The notes under the pieces: generated by a model | What the model saw: only the letters and a program-made list of their open reading frames with translations | The model's database searches: none | What the model was told of the DNA's origin: nothing | In this document: positions 1 through 9,365 of the stretch, piece after piece | Numbering within the stretch: the first letter of the stretch is position 1 | How the letters are laid out: the number at the start of each line of letters is the position of its first letter | Translations under genes and position numbers: made by a program | DNA from: Breoghania sp. L-A4 | GTDB taxonomy: Bacteria; Pseudomonadota; Alphaproteobacteria; Rhizobiales; Stappiaceae | Assembly: GCF_003432385.1 (NCBI RefSeq) | Contig: NZ_CP031841.1 | Coordinates: 310,001-374,000 of the forward strand | Reading direction: 5' to 3' | DNA length: 64,000 nt

Positions 1-1125
<1,125 letters not shown>

Positions 1126-1310
1126 GCGAATCAGAGTCCGTCCATAATGATCTTCCATGAACGTTATACGGGGTTCACGCCCGCATTCAACTCGGCAGAA
1201 ACCGGGGGGCCGCTTGCGTTCGCGACGATCCGAGAAAGCCGGGGATGACAGGCCTCACACAGCCGCGATCCCAGCGCGTCGCCGAGGCGCCGGCGAGGCC
1301 TTCGGCAGTC

Positions 1311-2450
1311 TCATTGTGGTGGCGTGTCCACGGCGATCGTGGCCTCGGTGACGGTGAAGCGCTGCGCGTCCCGGGGGAGGTCCGCGAACAGCAGCGCGTC
1401 GGTGCCGGTCATGAAGACCTGCAGACCCAGAGCGCTGAGCCGGGCGAACAGCGCCTGCCGGCGGCGCGGATCCAGATGCGCCGCCACCTCGTCCAGCAGC
1501 AGCACCGGCGTCATCCGCGCTATCCGGGCGGTCAGCTCCGCGTGCGCCAGAACCAGTCCAATCAGCAGCGCCTTCTGTTCGCCTGTCGACGCCTGGCCCG
1601 CCGGCATGGCCTTGGCGGTGTGGATCACCACGGGATCGGAACGATGCGGTCCCTCCAGGGTGCGCCCGGCGGCGCGGTCGCGGGTGCGGCCTTGCGCCAG
1701 CAGCGCCCGGTAGCGGTCCTCCAGATCGGTGGCCGCGGCGCTGTCGGCCAGCGTCTCGAACGCGCCTTCCAGCGTGATCGCGGCGCGCGGGAACGGATCG
1801 GAGTCATCGGCGCGGGTGCCGACCAGATCGCGCAGCAGGGAGACCGTTTCGCGCCGGGCCACGCCGACAGCAACGCCCAGCGCCGCGATCTGCGCCTCCA
1901 CCGCGTCAAGATAGGGGCCCGAGCCGCCGTTTTCCAGAAGCCGGTTGCGGCCGCGCAGGGCTTTCTCGAAATCGCCCACGCGGCGGCCATGTCCGGGGTC
2001 GACGGCGAGCACCAGCCGGTCAAGAAACCGCCTGCGATCGCCGGCGGGCCCGGTGAACAGCCCGTCCATGGACGGCACCAGCCACAAGACCCGCAGATAT
2101 TCGAGCAGGCTTTCAGACGAGCGTGCGTCCGCGCCGTTGATGCGCACCTTGCGGCCGCCGCCGGGCGCAAGGCCGGTGCCGATTCGGGTCTCGCCGTCCA
2201 TGCCTTGCAGCACGGCGGAGACGCTCCAGCCGCCGCTGGCGTCGCGGCGTGTCAGTTCACTCAACTGTGCACGGCGCAATCCGCGCCCGGCGCTCAGCAG
2301 CGAGATCGCCTCAAGCAGGTTGGTCTTGCCCGCGCCATTGTCGCCGACAAAGGCGATCAGGCGCGCGTCGAAATCGAGGCTGGCTGCGCGATAATTGCGG
2401 AAGTCGGTGAGTTGCAGCCGCGACAGCGCGACAGGCGCCGGGGTCGCCAT
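1311..2450 (-). CDS. recF: DNA replication/repair ATPase RecF
   Basis: SMC-like ATPase that helps load RecA at single-strand gaps (RecFOR pathway). The 379-residue length is normal for the family. The N-terminus has LTDFRNY and a Walker A motif GDNGAGKTN at about residues 36-44. The C-terminal half has the ABC-type signature STGEQKALL and the Walker B segment PVLLLDEVAAHLD. It lies 70 bases downstream of dnaN and 185 bases upstream of gyrB on the same strand, the classic dnaA-dnaN-recF-gyrB order. No terminator is visible between dnaN and recF, so co-transcription is likely. Confidence 0.96.
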   Translation of the reverse strand: MATPAPVALSRLQLTDFRNYRAASLDFDARLIAFVGDNGAGKTNLLEAISLLSAGRGLRRAQLSELTRRDASGGWSVSAVLQGMDGETRIGTGLAPGGGRKVRINGADARSSESLLEYLRVLWLVPSMDGLFTGPAGDRRRFLDRLVLAVDPGHGRRVGDFEKALRGRNRLLENGGSGPYLDAVEAQIAALGVAVGVARRETVSLLRDLVGTRADDSDPFPRAAITLEGAFETLADSAAATDLEDRYRALLAQGRTRDRAAGRTLEGPHRSDPVVIHTAKAMPAGQASTGEQKALLIGLVLAHAELTARIARMTPVLLLDEVAAHLDPRRRQALFARLSALGLQVFMTGTDALLFADLPRDAQRFTVTEATIAVDTPPQ

Positions 2451-2520
2451 CGGAGCGCGTTCCTCTGTGTGGCGGCGTGCCTATGCGCGGGGGCCGGCGC
2501 GGTGGCGCCGGCCGGTTGCT

Positions 2521-3639
2521 CTAGACGCGCATCGGCATCAGCACATAAAGCGTGCCTTCGTCCCCTTCGTCGCGCACCAGCGTCGGCGAGCCGGGATCGG
2601 AGAAACGGAACACCGCCGTGTCGCTTTCGAGCTGGCTTGCGATGTCGAGCAAGTAGCGCGAGTTGAAGCCGATCTCGATGGGATCGGAATCATACTCGAC
2701 CGCCAGTTCCTCGGTGGCGCTGCCGGAATCGGGATTGGTGACAGTGAGCACCATGCGGCCTTCGCTGATCGCCAGCTTGACGGCACGGCCGCGATCGCTG
2801 GAGATCGTCGAGACGCGATCGACCGCCTTTTCGAACACGTCGCAGTCAAGCCGCATGTTCTTGTCGTTGTCCTGCGGGATGACGCGGCCGTAATCGGGGA
2901 AGGTGCCGTCGATCAGCTTCGAGGTCAGGATCACCGAATCGGTGGTGACGCGGATCTTGGTGTCGGACAGTTCCACCTGCACCTTGGCCTGCGGATCGTC
3001 CAGCAGCTTCTGGATCTCGCCGACCGTCTTGCGCGGCACGATGATTCCGGGAATGCCCGCCGCGCCCTCTGGCGCGAGGATCTCGGCCTGCGCCAGACGG
3101 TGGCCGTCGGTGGCGACCGCGCGGAAATACTCGCCGGCGGGCGTGCTCACCGAATGGAAATAGATGCCGTTGAGATAGTAGCGCGTCTCCTCGGTGGAGA
3201 TTGCGAATTGGGTGCGGTCGATCAGCTTGCGGATGCTCTCCGCCGTCATCTCGAAGGTGTGCGACATCTCGCCCGCCGCAAGATCGGGAAAATCCGTCTC
3301 CGGCAGCATCTGCAGCGCGAAGCGCGAGCGGCCGGCGCGCAGCTCCAGCGTCGCGTTGTCGGACGAGGTCTCCAGCACCACCTGGGCGCCGTCGGGCAGC
3401 TTGCGGACGATGTCGTGCAGCATATGCGCCGGCACCGTGGTCGCGCCAGGCGTCTCGACCATGGCGGGAACGGTTTCGGAGATTTCCAGGTCGAGGTCGG
3501 TCGCCTTCAGGCGCAATTGGCCGCCGTCGGCCCGCAACAACACATTTGAAAGAATGGGAATGGTGTTGCGGCGTTCAACGACCCGGTGCACATGAGTCAG
3601 GGACTTCAGGAGATCCGTCCGCTCGAGTGTCGCTTTCAT
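2521..3639 (-). CDS. dnaN: DNA polymerase III beta sliding clamp
   Basis: Ring-shaped processivity clamp of the replicative polymerase. The 372-residue protein starts MKATLERTDLLKSL and carries the RRNTIPILSNVLL segment typical of beta clamps. It ends in the C-terminal strand YVLMPMRV, the last strand before the ligand groove. The reading frame stays open far upstream, but MKATLER matches the family start. The gene is intact. It follows dnaA after a 359-base gap that could hold its own promoter. Confidence 0.97.
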   Translation of the reverse strand: MKATLERTDLLKSLTHVHRVVERRNTIPILSNVLLRADGGQLRLKATDLDLEISETVPAMVETPGATTVPAHMLHDIVRKLPDGAQVVLETSSDNATLELRAGRSRFALQMLPETDFPDLAAGEMSHTFEMTAESIRKLIDRTQFAISTEETRYYLNGIYFHSVSTPAGEYFRAVATDGHRLAQAEILAPEGAAGIPGIIVPRKTVGEIQKLLDDPQAKVQVELSDTKIRVTTDSVILTSKLIDGTFPDYGRVIPQDNDKNMRLDCDVFEKAVDRVSTISSDRGRAVKLAISEGRMVLTVTNPDSGSATEELAVEYDSDPIEIGFNSRYLLDIASQLESDTAVFRFSDPGSPTLVRDEGDEGTLYVLMPMRV

Positions 3640-3998
3640 GAACAGGGTCCGTGAGCTGGATGTGCCATGCGGAAAAGCCGCTTTGGCAGAACAGGTTGAG
3701 GCTTCATAGCAGCCCGAGGGGATTGGAACCCTGCCCGCAAAGCGTGCGGAATGCAAGAGCCCGGGGCAGGATTTCGCCGTTCCGGGGGCTTGCCCGGGGC
3801 CGCGCTGCGGCTTTTCGCGCCGCAAACGTGATGCGACGCACGAACCGGTCGCGGGTGCAGCGCAACACGCCGCGCCGGGACGCCGAATCGGTGCCTGCCG
3901 CGCCCATGAAACAGCGCACCCGCCTCGAGCCACGAAGCGGGTGCGTGATCCTGCTGCGGACCCGTGCTCCGGGGCCGCGAGTAGCCGTGAAACGCGGC
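3640..3998. other. dnaA-dnaN intergenic region
   Basis: This 359-base gap holds no convincing gene. Open frames across it have no family-like sequence. It contains an inverted repeat (arms CGCACCCGC at 3915-3923 and GCGGGTGCG at 3937-3945), 9 bp with a 13-base loop, lying about 55-85 bases past the dnaA stop. That hairpin could slow or end transcription from dnaA, but it has no T-run. A promoter for dnaN probably lies nearer 3640-3750; I cannot place it. Confidence 0.5.
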
Positions 3999-5459
3999 TC
4001 AGTTGTCGAGCATGCGCTTCAGCAGCTCGATTTCCTGTGCGAGATTCGGATCGTTCGACGACAGCTCGGTGATCTTGCGCACCGCATGCAGCACTGTCGT
4101 GTGATCGCGGTTGCCGAAGCGCCGGCCGATTTCGGGCAGCGAACGGGGGGTGAGGGCCTTCGCCAGGAACATCGCGATCTGGCGCGGACGTACGATGGTA
4201 CGGGTACGTCGAGCCGACAGCAGGTCCGATTTGGACACGTTGTAGTGTTTGGAGACCACGCGCTGAATGTCTTCGATCTTCACTCGCCGCGGCTCATGAG
4301 CGCGCACCAGATCGCGCAGCGTCATCTCGGCCATGTCGAGGGTGATCGGCGCGTTGGTGAGCTGGTTGTGCGCAACCAGACGGTTGAGCGCGCCTTCCAG
4401 ATCGCGGCCGTTCGAGGAGACGTTGGTGGCGACGTAGTCGAGCACCGCTTCCGGCATGTGGAAGTTGGGATAGGTGTTACGGGTCAGCGCGATGCGATGC
4501 GACAGGATGGCGCGGCGCAGATCATGGTCCGGCTGCTGGATGCCGACAACCAGTCCGCCGGCGAGGCGCGAACGTACGCGGTCATCGAGAGCTTCCAGGT
4601 CGGCGGGCGGCCGGTCGGCGGCCACCACCACCTGGCGGGCCCCGTCGATCAGCGAATTGAGCGTGTGGCAGAATTCCTGCTGGATCTGCTTGCCATGCAG
4701 AAACTGCATGTCGTCGATCAGCAGAATGTCGATTCCGCGCAGCGTGTCCTTGAACGCAATGGCCGACTGGGTCTTCAGCGCCGCGACGAAACGGTACATG
4801 AAGTGCTCGGCGGTCAGATAGAGCACCTTGCGTCCGGTGCTGCGAGCCTCCGCGGCGATCGCGTGCAACAGATGTGTCTTGCCGAGGCCGACGCTGGCGT
4901 GAACGAACAGCGGGTTGTAGGTCACCGGCGCGCCTGAGGTGAGCTGGCGCGCGGCGGCCAGCGAAAGCGCGTTCGACTTGCCCTCGATAAAGGTCGCAAA
5001 CGTGTATCTCGGCTCCAGCGGCGAGCCTTCCAGGACATCGCGTCGCGGCTCGTGCTCGCTGCGCGTCTGGGGCTGCGACAGGCCGCGCGGCGTGGCGTCG
5101 CCGAGTGATACTGGACGGGTCTCGAAGACGCCCTTCTGGCTGGCCTTCGCCGCGGTCTGGGCGTTCTGGGCGACGACGGAGGGCCGGGCCCGGACGGCGC
5201 CGCGCACCGTCAGTTCGATACGGTTGACCGAGTCGCACTCGTTCTGCCAAAGGCCGATGATGCGGTCGCGGTAATGCGACTGGATCCACGTCTTCAGGAA
5301 GCGGGTGGGAACGGACAGCTGAACGGTTCCATCGGGCGCCTGGCCTTCCAGATTGACGCGTGCAAACCAACTCGAGAACACATCCTCGCCCAGTTCAGCA
5401 CGCAACTGGCTCTTCACCCGTTTCCATTGTTCCGGACCCGGAACGTCAGCAATGTCCAT
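3999..5459 (-). CDS. dnaA: Chromosomal replication initiator protein DnaA
   Basis: AAA+ initiator that binds DnaA boxes and opens oriC. The 486-residue protein begins [12 protein letters not shown]. It has the domain I helix ([13 protein letters not shown]), a variable linker to about residue 150, and AAA+ domain III with Walker [11 protein letters not shown] and Walker [11 protein letters not shown]. The C-terminal DNA-binding domain includes the signature [15 protein letters not shown]. The first glycine of Walker A is replaced by Ala-Ser, which I believe is usual in rhizobial DnaA. An in-frame ATG at 5501 exists, but MDIADVP is the more natural start. The gene is intact and heads the dnaN-recF-gyrB series. 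Confidence 0.97.
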   Translation of the reverse strand: MDIADVPGPEQWKRVKSQLRAELGEDVFSSWFARVNLEGQAPDGTVQLSVPTRFLKTWIQSHYRDRIIGLWQNECDSVNRIELTVRGAVRARPSVVAQNAQTAAKASQKGVFETRPVSLGDATPRGLSQPQTRSEHEPRRDVLEGSPLEPRYTFATFIEGKSNALSLAAARQLTSGAPVTYNPLFVHASVGLGKTHLLHAIAAEARSTGRKVLYLTAEHFMYRFVAALKTQSAIAFKDTLRGIDILLIDDMQFLHGKQIQQEFCHTLNSLIDGARQVVVAADRPPADLEALDDRVRSRLAGGLVVGIQQPDHDLRRAILSHRIALTRNTYPNFHMPEAVLDYVATNVSSNGRDLEGALNRLVAHNQLTNAPITLDMAEMTLRDLVRAHEPRRVKIEDIQRVVSKHYNVSKSDLLSARRTRTIVRPRQIAMFLAKALTPRSLPEIGRRFGNRDHTTVLHAVRKITELSSNDPNLAQEIELLKRMLDN

Positions 5460-5650
5460 GGCTTGCGCCTCCGTCTGTCGAGCGGGGTTCGGGCGCCGCA
5501 CCCGGTTCCCCGCCGTTTATCGTTTTACAGCGCCATGCCCGGAGGCCGGCGCCTTGCTTTTGTGACGCCCGCGGCCGGTCCCGGCCTCAGGCGCTGATCG
5601 TTTCAAACAGGTATCCCGGCGCCGGCGGGCCGACGACTGAACACCTGTGT

Positions 5651-5669
5651 GCGGCGCCTGAGGCGCCGC
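5651..5669. repeat. 8-bp-arm hairpin in the dnaA leader
   Basis: Perfect inverted repeat, arms of 8 bases with a 3-base loop (TGA), all G+C in the arms. It lies about 190 bases upstream of the dnaA start on the minus-strand leader. The function is unknown. It lacks a T-run on either side, so it is not a standard terminator. Confidence 0.6.
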
Positions 5670-5729
5670 GTGTGCAAACGATGTGCCGCATCGTCCGGGT
5701 TCGCGATGAGGAACCCTAAGCAGGATCAA

Positions 5730-5793
5730 ACCGGATCCTGTACGCGTCTCTCTTGCTTTCAGGCCGGACCGGCGGTGCAAGAGAGGATCCGGT
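5730..5793. repeat. Nested 64-base inverted repeat between rhodanese gene and dnaA
   Basis: Two stacked perfect stems separated by an asymmetric bulge: outer 8 bp (5730-5737 with 5786-5793) and inner 9 bp (5748-5756 with 5777-5785), with a further GCCGG/CCGGC-type apex. It starts 30 bases past the rhodanese stop codon, so it may end that transcript. It also sits in the region upstream of dnaA. Confidence 0.6.
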
Positions 5794-5822
5794 CACGGGC
5801 GAACAGCCCCGGACCAACTCGT

Positions 5823-6269
5823 TCAGGACTGTACCCATGGAAGGTTCGATTGCTTCCAGCCGCCAACGGACCCGCGATGCCCGTCCGCGTCCAGAGGCCC
5901 TTCAAAGCCATCGGTGATATTATAGCACTGTGTAAATCCGGCCTGCGTCATGGCAATGGCAGCGGAGAGGCTGCGGGCGCCGGACCGGCACAGAAAATAC
6001 AAAGGGTCGCTCTTTTCCACGCCGCGTTTTGCGAGTTCGTCGCCCAACGTCGTGACGAAATCGGAGGCGGTGGGTTGCCCCTGAAATTGCTGCCATTCGA
6101 CCAGAACCGGTTCGCGATCGAGACCGCGAATATCCGGGATGCCGACGAAAGTCCATTCGGCGCGTGTGCGTACGTCGATCAAGACGGCTGAAGGATTGTC
6201 CACCAGGTCCTGGTACGTCGCGGTCGCGGTCTTGTCACCGGCGTATCCGCCGGATGCGTCGCTCGACAT
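5823..6269 (-). CDS. Rhodanese-like domain protein
   Basis: Single-domain rhodanese of 148 residues, predicted cytoplasmic. The catalytic loop CRSGARS begins with Cys94. The VLIDVRTRAEW segment near residues 29-39 is the usual CH2A-type motif. Rhodaneses move sulfane sulfur between acceptors; the physiological substrate cannot be told from sequence. The start at 6269 has a good RBS (AAAGGGGC) just upstream. It lies between dnaA and the AT-rich region on the same strand as dnaA. I know of no functional link to replication. Confidence 0.88.
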   Translation of the reverse strand: MSSDASGGYAGDKTATATYQDLVDNPSAVLIDVRTRAEWTFVGIPDIRGLDREPVLVEWQQFQGQPTASDFVTTLGDELAKRGVEKSDPLYFLCRSGARSLSAAIAMTQAGFTQCYNITDGFEGPLDADGHRGSVGGWKQSNLPWVQS

Positions 6270-6579
6270 GAAGCCCCTTTGCCGCCGGTAAAACCGACAC
6301 CAACATTTCTATCGAGTTTTTGAGTGGTAATGTATTGACGACTAAAAAGTTTAGTATTTAGTATAACTTTTCAGCATCTATAAGGTCTTCTCTAGGCCTT
6401 GGCCTCTCGGAGAGCAAGCATATTTTGTCAGGCACTTTCAGATTTATTTGACCGTACGACATGAATGCACTCGTTTGAGGCAAGGTAATCTTCTGGATGG
6501 CGATAATCCCGAGGTGGCCCCCCGTTGAAAGCAAACATACACATGGCGTTCTGCGGCTGCAACCGAACTAATCGACAAT

Positions 6580-6720
6580 CGGATTAACAGCGCTTCCAGC
6601 CCTTACGTCAGCTCCCCGATGGGGCTGCTCCGAGGGGGTACTTAATGTGTTTTGACTCAACGGCTTTAGCTCATACGAGAGGCTTTATGAGGCGCGCGGA
6701 CGGGGCCGCAATTTTTTTTT
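6580..6720 (+). ncRNA. Possible small RNA ending in a T9 terminator (speculative)
   Basis: On the plus strand, GCGG-ACGGGG-CCGC-AA followed by nine T residues (6712-6720) looks like an intrinsic terminator. It is not downstream of any plus-strand gene, so it may end a small transcript starting somewhere in 6550-6650. Upstream there is another hairpin-like stretch (CCCCGATGGGG around 6614-6624). The start is a guess and the boundaries are approximate. An alternative is that the tract is simply part of an AT-rich unwinding region. Confidence 0.25.
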
Positions 6721-6773
6721 CGGCAATTCATCTTGACAGCCGTCGAATCCCTGCAGCCCGCTTAACATAAACG

Positions 6774-6789
6774 TTAACATAGCATTAAC
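6774..6789. promoter_or_regulatory. CtrA-type binding site
   Basis: The sequence TTAACATAGCATTAAC matches the alphaproteobacterial CtrA consensus TTAA-N7-TTAAC exactly. An additional TTAAC lies at 6762-6766, 8 bases upstream. CtrA binds such sites in origin regions and at cell-cycle promoters in Caulobacter and relatives. There is no gene start immediately beside it, which favours a non-promoter role or an unannotated transcript. Confidence 0.6.
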
Positions 6790-6899
6790 GCTTTGATTTA
6801 TATGTGTTTTTTGAGTCACGCCCTCGGCGGCAATTTCGACTGTACGTAGGTGTTTTTGTTTAGCCGGCGGAATTGAAACCGTGATTAGCCGTCTAATAG

Positions 6900-6926
6900 A
6901 AAAGCCCGGTCGAAGACCGGGCTTTT
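6900..6926 (-). terminator. rpsT terminator
   Basis: Perfect 12-bp inverted repeat (AAAAGCCCGGTC, loop GAA, GACCGGGCTTTT) lying 24 bases past the rpsT stop codon. It has A/T tails on both sides and could work in either direction; rpsT on the minus strand is the obvious client. Confidence 0.85.
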
Positions 6927-6949
6927 CAGGCATATCCGAGGGCTTGAGA

Positions 6950-7215
6950 TCAGGCGCTGAGCGCCTTCACCCGCTTGCTGAGGCGGGAAACTTTCCGCGA
7001 CGCCGTGTTGGCGTGCAGGATGCCCTTGTTGACGGCGCTCATGATGATCGGCTGCGCCGTCTTCAGTGCTTCAGCGGCGATCGCCTGGTCGCCGGCCGAG
7101 ATGGCTTCCTCAACCTTGCGGATAAAGGTGCGCATGCGGCTGCGGCGCGCCTGGTTCACGACCGTGCGGCGGGCGATCTTGCGTCCAGCCTTTTTGGCCG
7201 AGGGGTGTTGGCCAT
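6950..7215 (-). CDS. rpsT: 30S ribosomal protein S20 (frameshifted near start)
   Basis: Primary 16S rRNA-binding protein of the small subunit. With the frame repaired the protein is [18 protein letters not shown] and so on, 88 residues, ending [12 protein letters not shown], a standard alphaproteobacterial S20 rich in Lys/Arg. As given, the frame breaks after the fourth codon at the run of four G (plus strand) 7202-7205; one more base restores ACC CCC TCG. The RBS-like AGGACAG precedes the ATG. A sigma70-type promoter lies at 7393-7421 and a strong terminator at 6900-6926, so it is a single-gene unit. Confidence 0.93.
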
Positions 7216-7392
7216 GGCTCTGTCCTGGTCCGTTTGTAAAACTGGTTGTGATGTTGCGCCCGACACACCGTGTCCCTGCTGCCGGCTCCGCTGCGCACAT
7301 CTGGTGTTTCGCAACATCGCTTGAGGCAAAAGGACCAGCGCACCGGACCAAACGCAATGGGCAGCAGAAAGCCCGCCACCATTTGGACGGGG

Positions 7393-7421
7393 CTTATATG
7401 CCGCGCGGGCGGCAACGTCAA
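7393..7421 (-). promoter_or_regulatory. Sigma70-type promoter of rpsT
   Basis: On the minus strand the elements read TTGACG (7421-7416), a 17-base spacer and TATAAG (7398-7393). Hexamers and spacing are near consensus. It points toward rpsT, with an expected leader of about 175 bases, and starts only 12 bases past the stop codon of the enoyl-CoA hydratase gene. Confidence 0.7.
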
Positions 7422-7433
7422 TGTCGAAGCGCT

Positions 7434-8207
7434 CTATTTGTTGCGGAACTGCGGCGAACGCTTCTCGATGAAGGCCTGCATGCCTTCCTTCTGGTCCTCG
7501 GTGGCGAACATGGCGTGGAACACGCGGCGTTCGAAACGTACGCCTTCCTCCAGCGTGGTCTCATAGGCCCGGTCGACGCTTTCCTTGGTCATCATGACGG
7601 TGACCTGGGAGAATTCCGCTATCTTCTGCGCCACGCGCAGGGCTTCCTCGAGCAGGTCTGACAACGGCACCACACGGCTGACAAGCCCTGCGCGCTCGGC
7701 CTCCTCGGCATCCATGAAGCGGCCGGTGAGGCACATTTCCATCGCCTTGGACTTGCCGACGAAACGGGTCAGCCGCTGGGTGCCGCCGGCGCCCGGCATG
7801 ACGCCGAGCTGGATTTCCGGCTGGCCGAACTGGGCGTTGTCGGCCGCCAGGATGAAGTCGCACATCATGGCGAGCTCGCAGCCGCCGCCCAGCGCGTAGC
7901 CGGCCACCGCCGCGATCACCGGCATGCGGGTGCGCGCGATGCGCTCCCACGACGTAATGAAGTCGTCCTTGTAGGTCTGCGGATAGGTGAGCCCGACCAT
8001 TTCCTTGATGTCGGCGCCGGCGGCGAACGCCTTGTCCGAGCCGGTGACCACGATGCAGCCGACTTTCTCGTCCGCCTCGAATCCCTCGATGGCGCGGTTG
8101 AGTTCCGCGATCAGCGCCGAGTTCAGCGCGTTGCGCGCCTTCGGACGGTTCAGCGTGACGAGCCCGACCTTGCCGCGCGTCTCCACCAGAATGTTCTCGT
8201 AAGCCAT
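7434..8207 (-). CDS. Enoyl-CoA hydratase / isomerase family protein
   Basis: Crotonase-fold enzyme of 257 residues; hydrates trans-2-enoyl-CoA in fatty-acid beta-oxidation. The family landmarks are present: [10 protein letters not shown], the oxyanion-hole segment [26 protein letters not shown] with the first catalytic Glu region, and [12 protein letters not shown] with the second. Together with the C-terminal SPQFRNK-type end, this is close to the EchA/FadB1x type of short-chain enoyl-CoA hydratase. The start MAYENILVE at 8207 has a GGGAGG RBS. It lies between mutM and rpsT on the same strand. Substrate chain length cannot be told. Confidence 0.92.
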   Translation of the reverse strand: MAYENILVETRGKVGLVTLNRPKARNALNSALIAELNRAIEGFEADEKVGCIVVTGSDKAFAAGADIKEMVGLTYPQTYKDDFITSWERIARTRMPVIAAVAGYALGGGCELAMMCDFILAADNAQFGQPEIQLGVMPGAGGTQRLTRFVGKSKAMEMCLTGRFMDAEEAERAGLVSRVVPLSDLLEEALRVAQKIAEFSQVTVMMTKESVDRAYETTLEEGVRFERRVFHAMFATEDQKEGMQAFIEKRSPQFRNK

Positions 8208-8375
8208 GATGCCTCCCGCATGGCCTTCCCATCCGCATGCGCTGCGCGGGATGGAAAGGTGTGTCCAGGATGCAAGGCGTAGCGCCGCGCGTGACCCGGC
8301 GCAAGACCTTGGCAGCGGTACGCGTGAACACATTGTCTTGCGCTGCGGATGCCGGTGAGCAGCCGGCGACGGGCT

Positions 8376-9257
8376 TCAGCGCTGGCAGGCGGGGCAATGG
8401 AACGTTGAGCGCCCCGATTGCACAAACCGCGCGATGATGCCGCCGCACCCCTCGTGCCGGCAGGCCTCGTTTTCGCGGTCATAGGCGGCAAAGCTGTGCT
8501 GGAAATATCCCAGCGATCCGTCGGTCTGGACGTGGTCGCGCAGGCTCGATCCGCCGGCCGCCACCGCCTCGCCGAGAACGTCGCGGATGACCTGCGCCAG
8601 AAGGAGGGCGCGCTCCGTTGGTCGCCCGTCCTTGCGTGCCAGCGTTCCCGCGGCGCGTATGGGCGACAGGCCCGCGCGCCACAGCGCCTCGCAGACATAG
8701 ATGTTGCCAAGCCCCGCGACGATGCGCTGGTCGAGCAGCGCCGCCTTGAGCGGTGTCTTCTTGTTCGCGAAAGCGCTTGCGAGAAAGGCGCCGTCGAGCC
8801 GGTTGCCCAGTGGCTCGATGCCCAGATGGGCGAACAGCGGATGCGCGTCGAGGCCGGCGCGGGGGACCAGCGTCATGAAGCCGAAGCGGCGCGGGTCATT
8901 ATAGAGGATGCGCCGGCCGTCCTCGAAATGAAGCACCACGTGATCGTGCACGGTGTTCTTGCCGCGGGCGTGGTGGAAGTCGCCCGGTGTGTCGGTCAGC
9001 CCGTCGTCCTCGATGCGGAAGGAGCCGGACATGCCCAGGTGCATCACCAGCACGTCGCCGGAGACGAGGTCTGCGAGGAGGTACTTGGCGCGGCGGCCCA
9101 GCGTCGCGACCTTTTGTCCCTCCAGCCGGGCGGTGAAATCGACTGGGAAGGGAAAGCGCAGATCGGGGCGGCGCTGTTCGACACGGGTGATCCGCGCGCC
9201 TTCCATCACCGGCGCCAGCCCGCCGCGCACGGTTTCCACTTCGGGCAGTTCGGGCAT
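8376..9257 (-). CDS. mutM: Formamidopyrimidine-DNA glycosylase
   Basis: Bifunctional glycosylase/AP lyase that removes 8-oxoguanine and formamidopyrimidines. The 293-residue protein begins [14 protein letters not shown], giving the catalytic N-terminal Pro and Glu after Met removal. It has the GRRAKYLL lysine segment and ends in a zinc finger with cysteine pairs in CRHEGC and CPAC, plus GRSTFHCP. The start at 9257 has a strong RBS (GGAGAAA). It is divergent from ubiE with a 108-base gap, where the strand of the whole region switches. The same divergent mutM/ubiE pairing is common in Rhizobiales. Confidence 0.97.
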   Translation of the reverse strand: MPELPEVETVRGGLAPVMEGARITRVEQRRPDLRFPFPVDFTARLEGQKVATLGRRAKYLLADLVSGDVLVMHLGMSGSFRIEDDGLTDTPGDFHHARGKNTVHDHVVLHFEDGRRILYNDPRRFGFMTLVPRAGLDAHPLFAHLGIEPLGNRLDGAFLASAFANKKTPLKAALLDQRIVAGLGNIYVCEALWRAGLSPIRAAGTLARKDGRPTERALLLAQVIRDVLGEAVAAGGSSLRDHVQTDGSLGYFQHSFAAYDRENEACRHEGCGGIIARFVQSGRSTFHCPACQR

Positions 9258-9365
9258 GGTTTCTCCTGCGATCTCTTTGCCGTAGAAAGGCTGAGAATCA
9301 GACGGGCGATACGATAGCGCCCGGGCGCGCCTTGTACTATGGTCCGCGCCGACAGGAGAGCGGAT

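Larger units (their letters stand above)
5460..5822. other. dnaA upstream region with strong inverted repeats
   Basis: This 363-base gap between dnaA and the rhodanese gene contains no credible CDS. It has two prominent inverted repeats. The first is GCGGCGCC-TGA-GGCGCCGC at 5651-5669. The second is a nested structure at 5730-5793: outer arms ACCGGATC/GATCCGGT, inner arms CTCTCTTGC (5748-5756)/GCAAGAGAG (5777-5785), with a GC-rich apex. The second could be a terminator for the rhodanese gene or part of a dnaA leader. No clear DnaA-box cluster was seen. Confidence 0.55.
6270..6949. other. AT-rich intergenic region between rhodanese gene and rpsT
   Basis: A 680-base gene-free stretch, much more AT-rich than the rest of the window. 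It holds an inverted repeat ACTAAA-AAG-TTTAGT (6341-6355) beside a TTTAGTATTTAGT direct repeat, a T9 tract (6712-6720) after a short GC hairpin, a CtrA-type box (6774-6789) with a third TTAA at 6762, and three GANTC methylation sites (6654, 6745, 6813). The rpsT terminator is at 6900-6926. Position near dnaA and composition make it a candidate origin or cell-cycle control region. I found no clear cluster of consensus DnaA boxes, so this remains inference. Confidence 0.6.

Noticed and set aside
3704-3919. Open frames in the dnaA-dnaN gap and upstream extension of dnaN
   Set aside because: Composition is random-looking, with no RBS-supported start, and the beta-clamp N-terminus is unambiguous at 3639.
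6270-6949. Cluster of consensus DnaA boxes
   Set aside because: No TTATNCACA matches were found in either direction, so the region is not called an origin outright.
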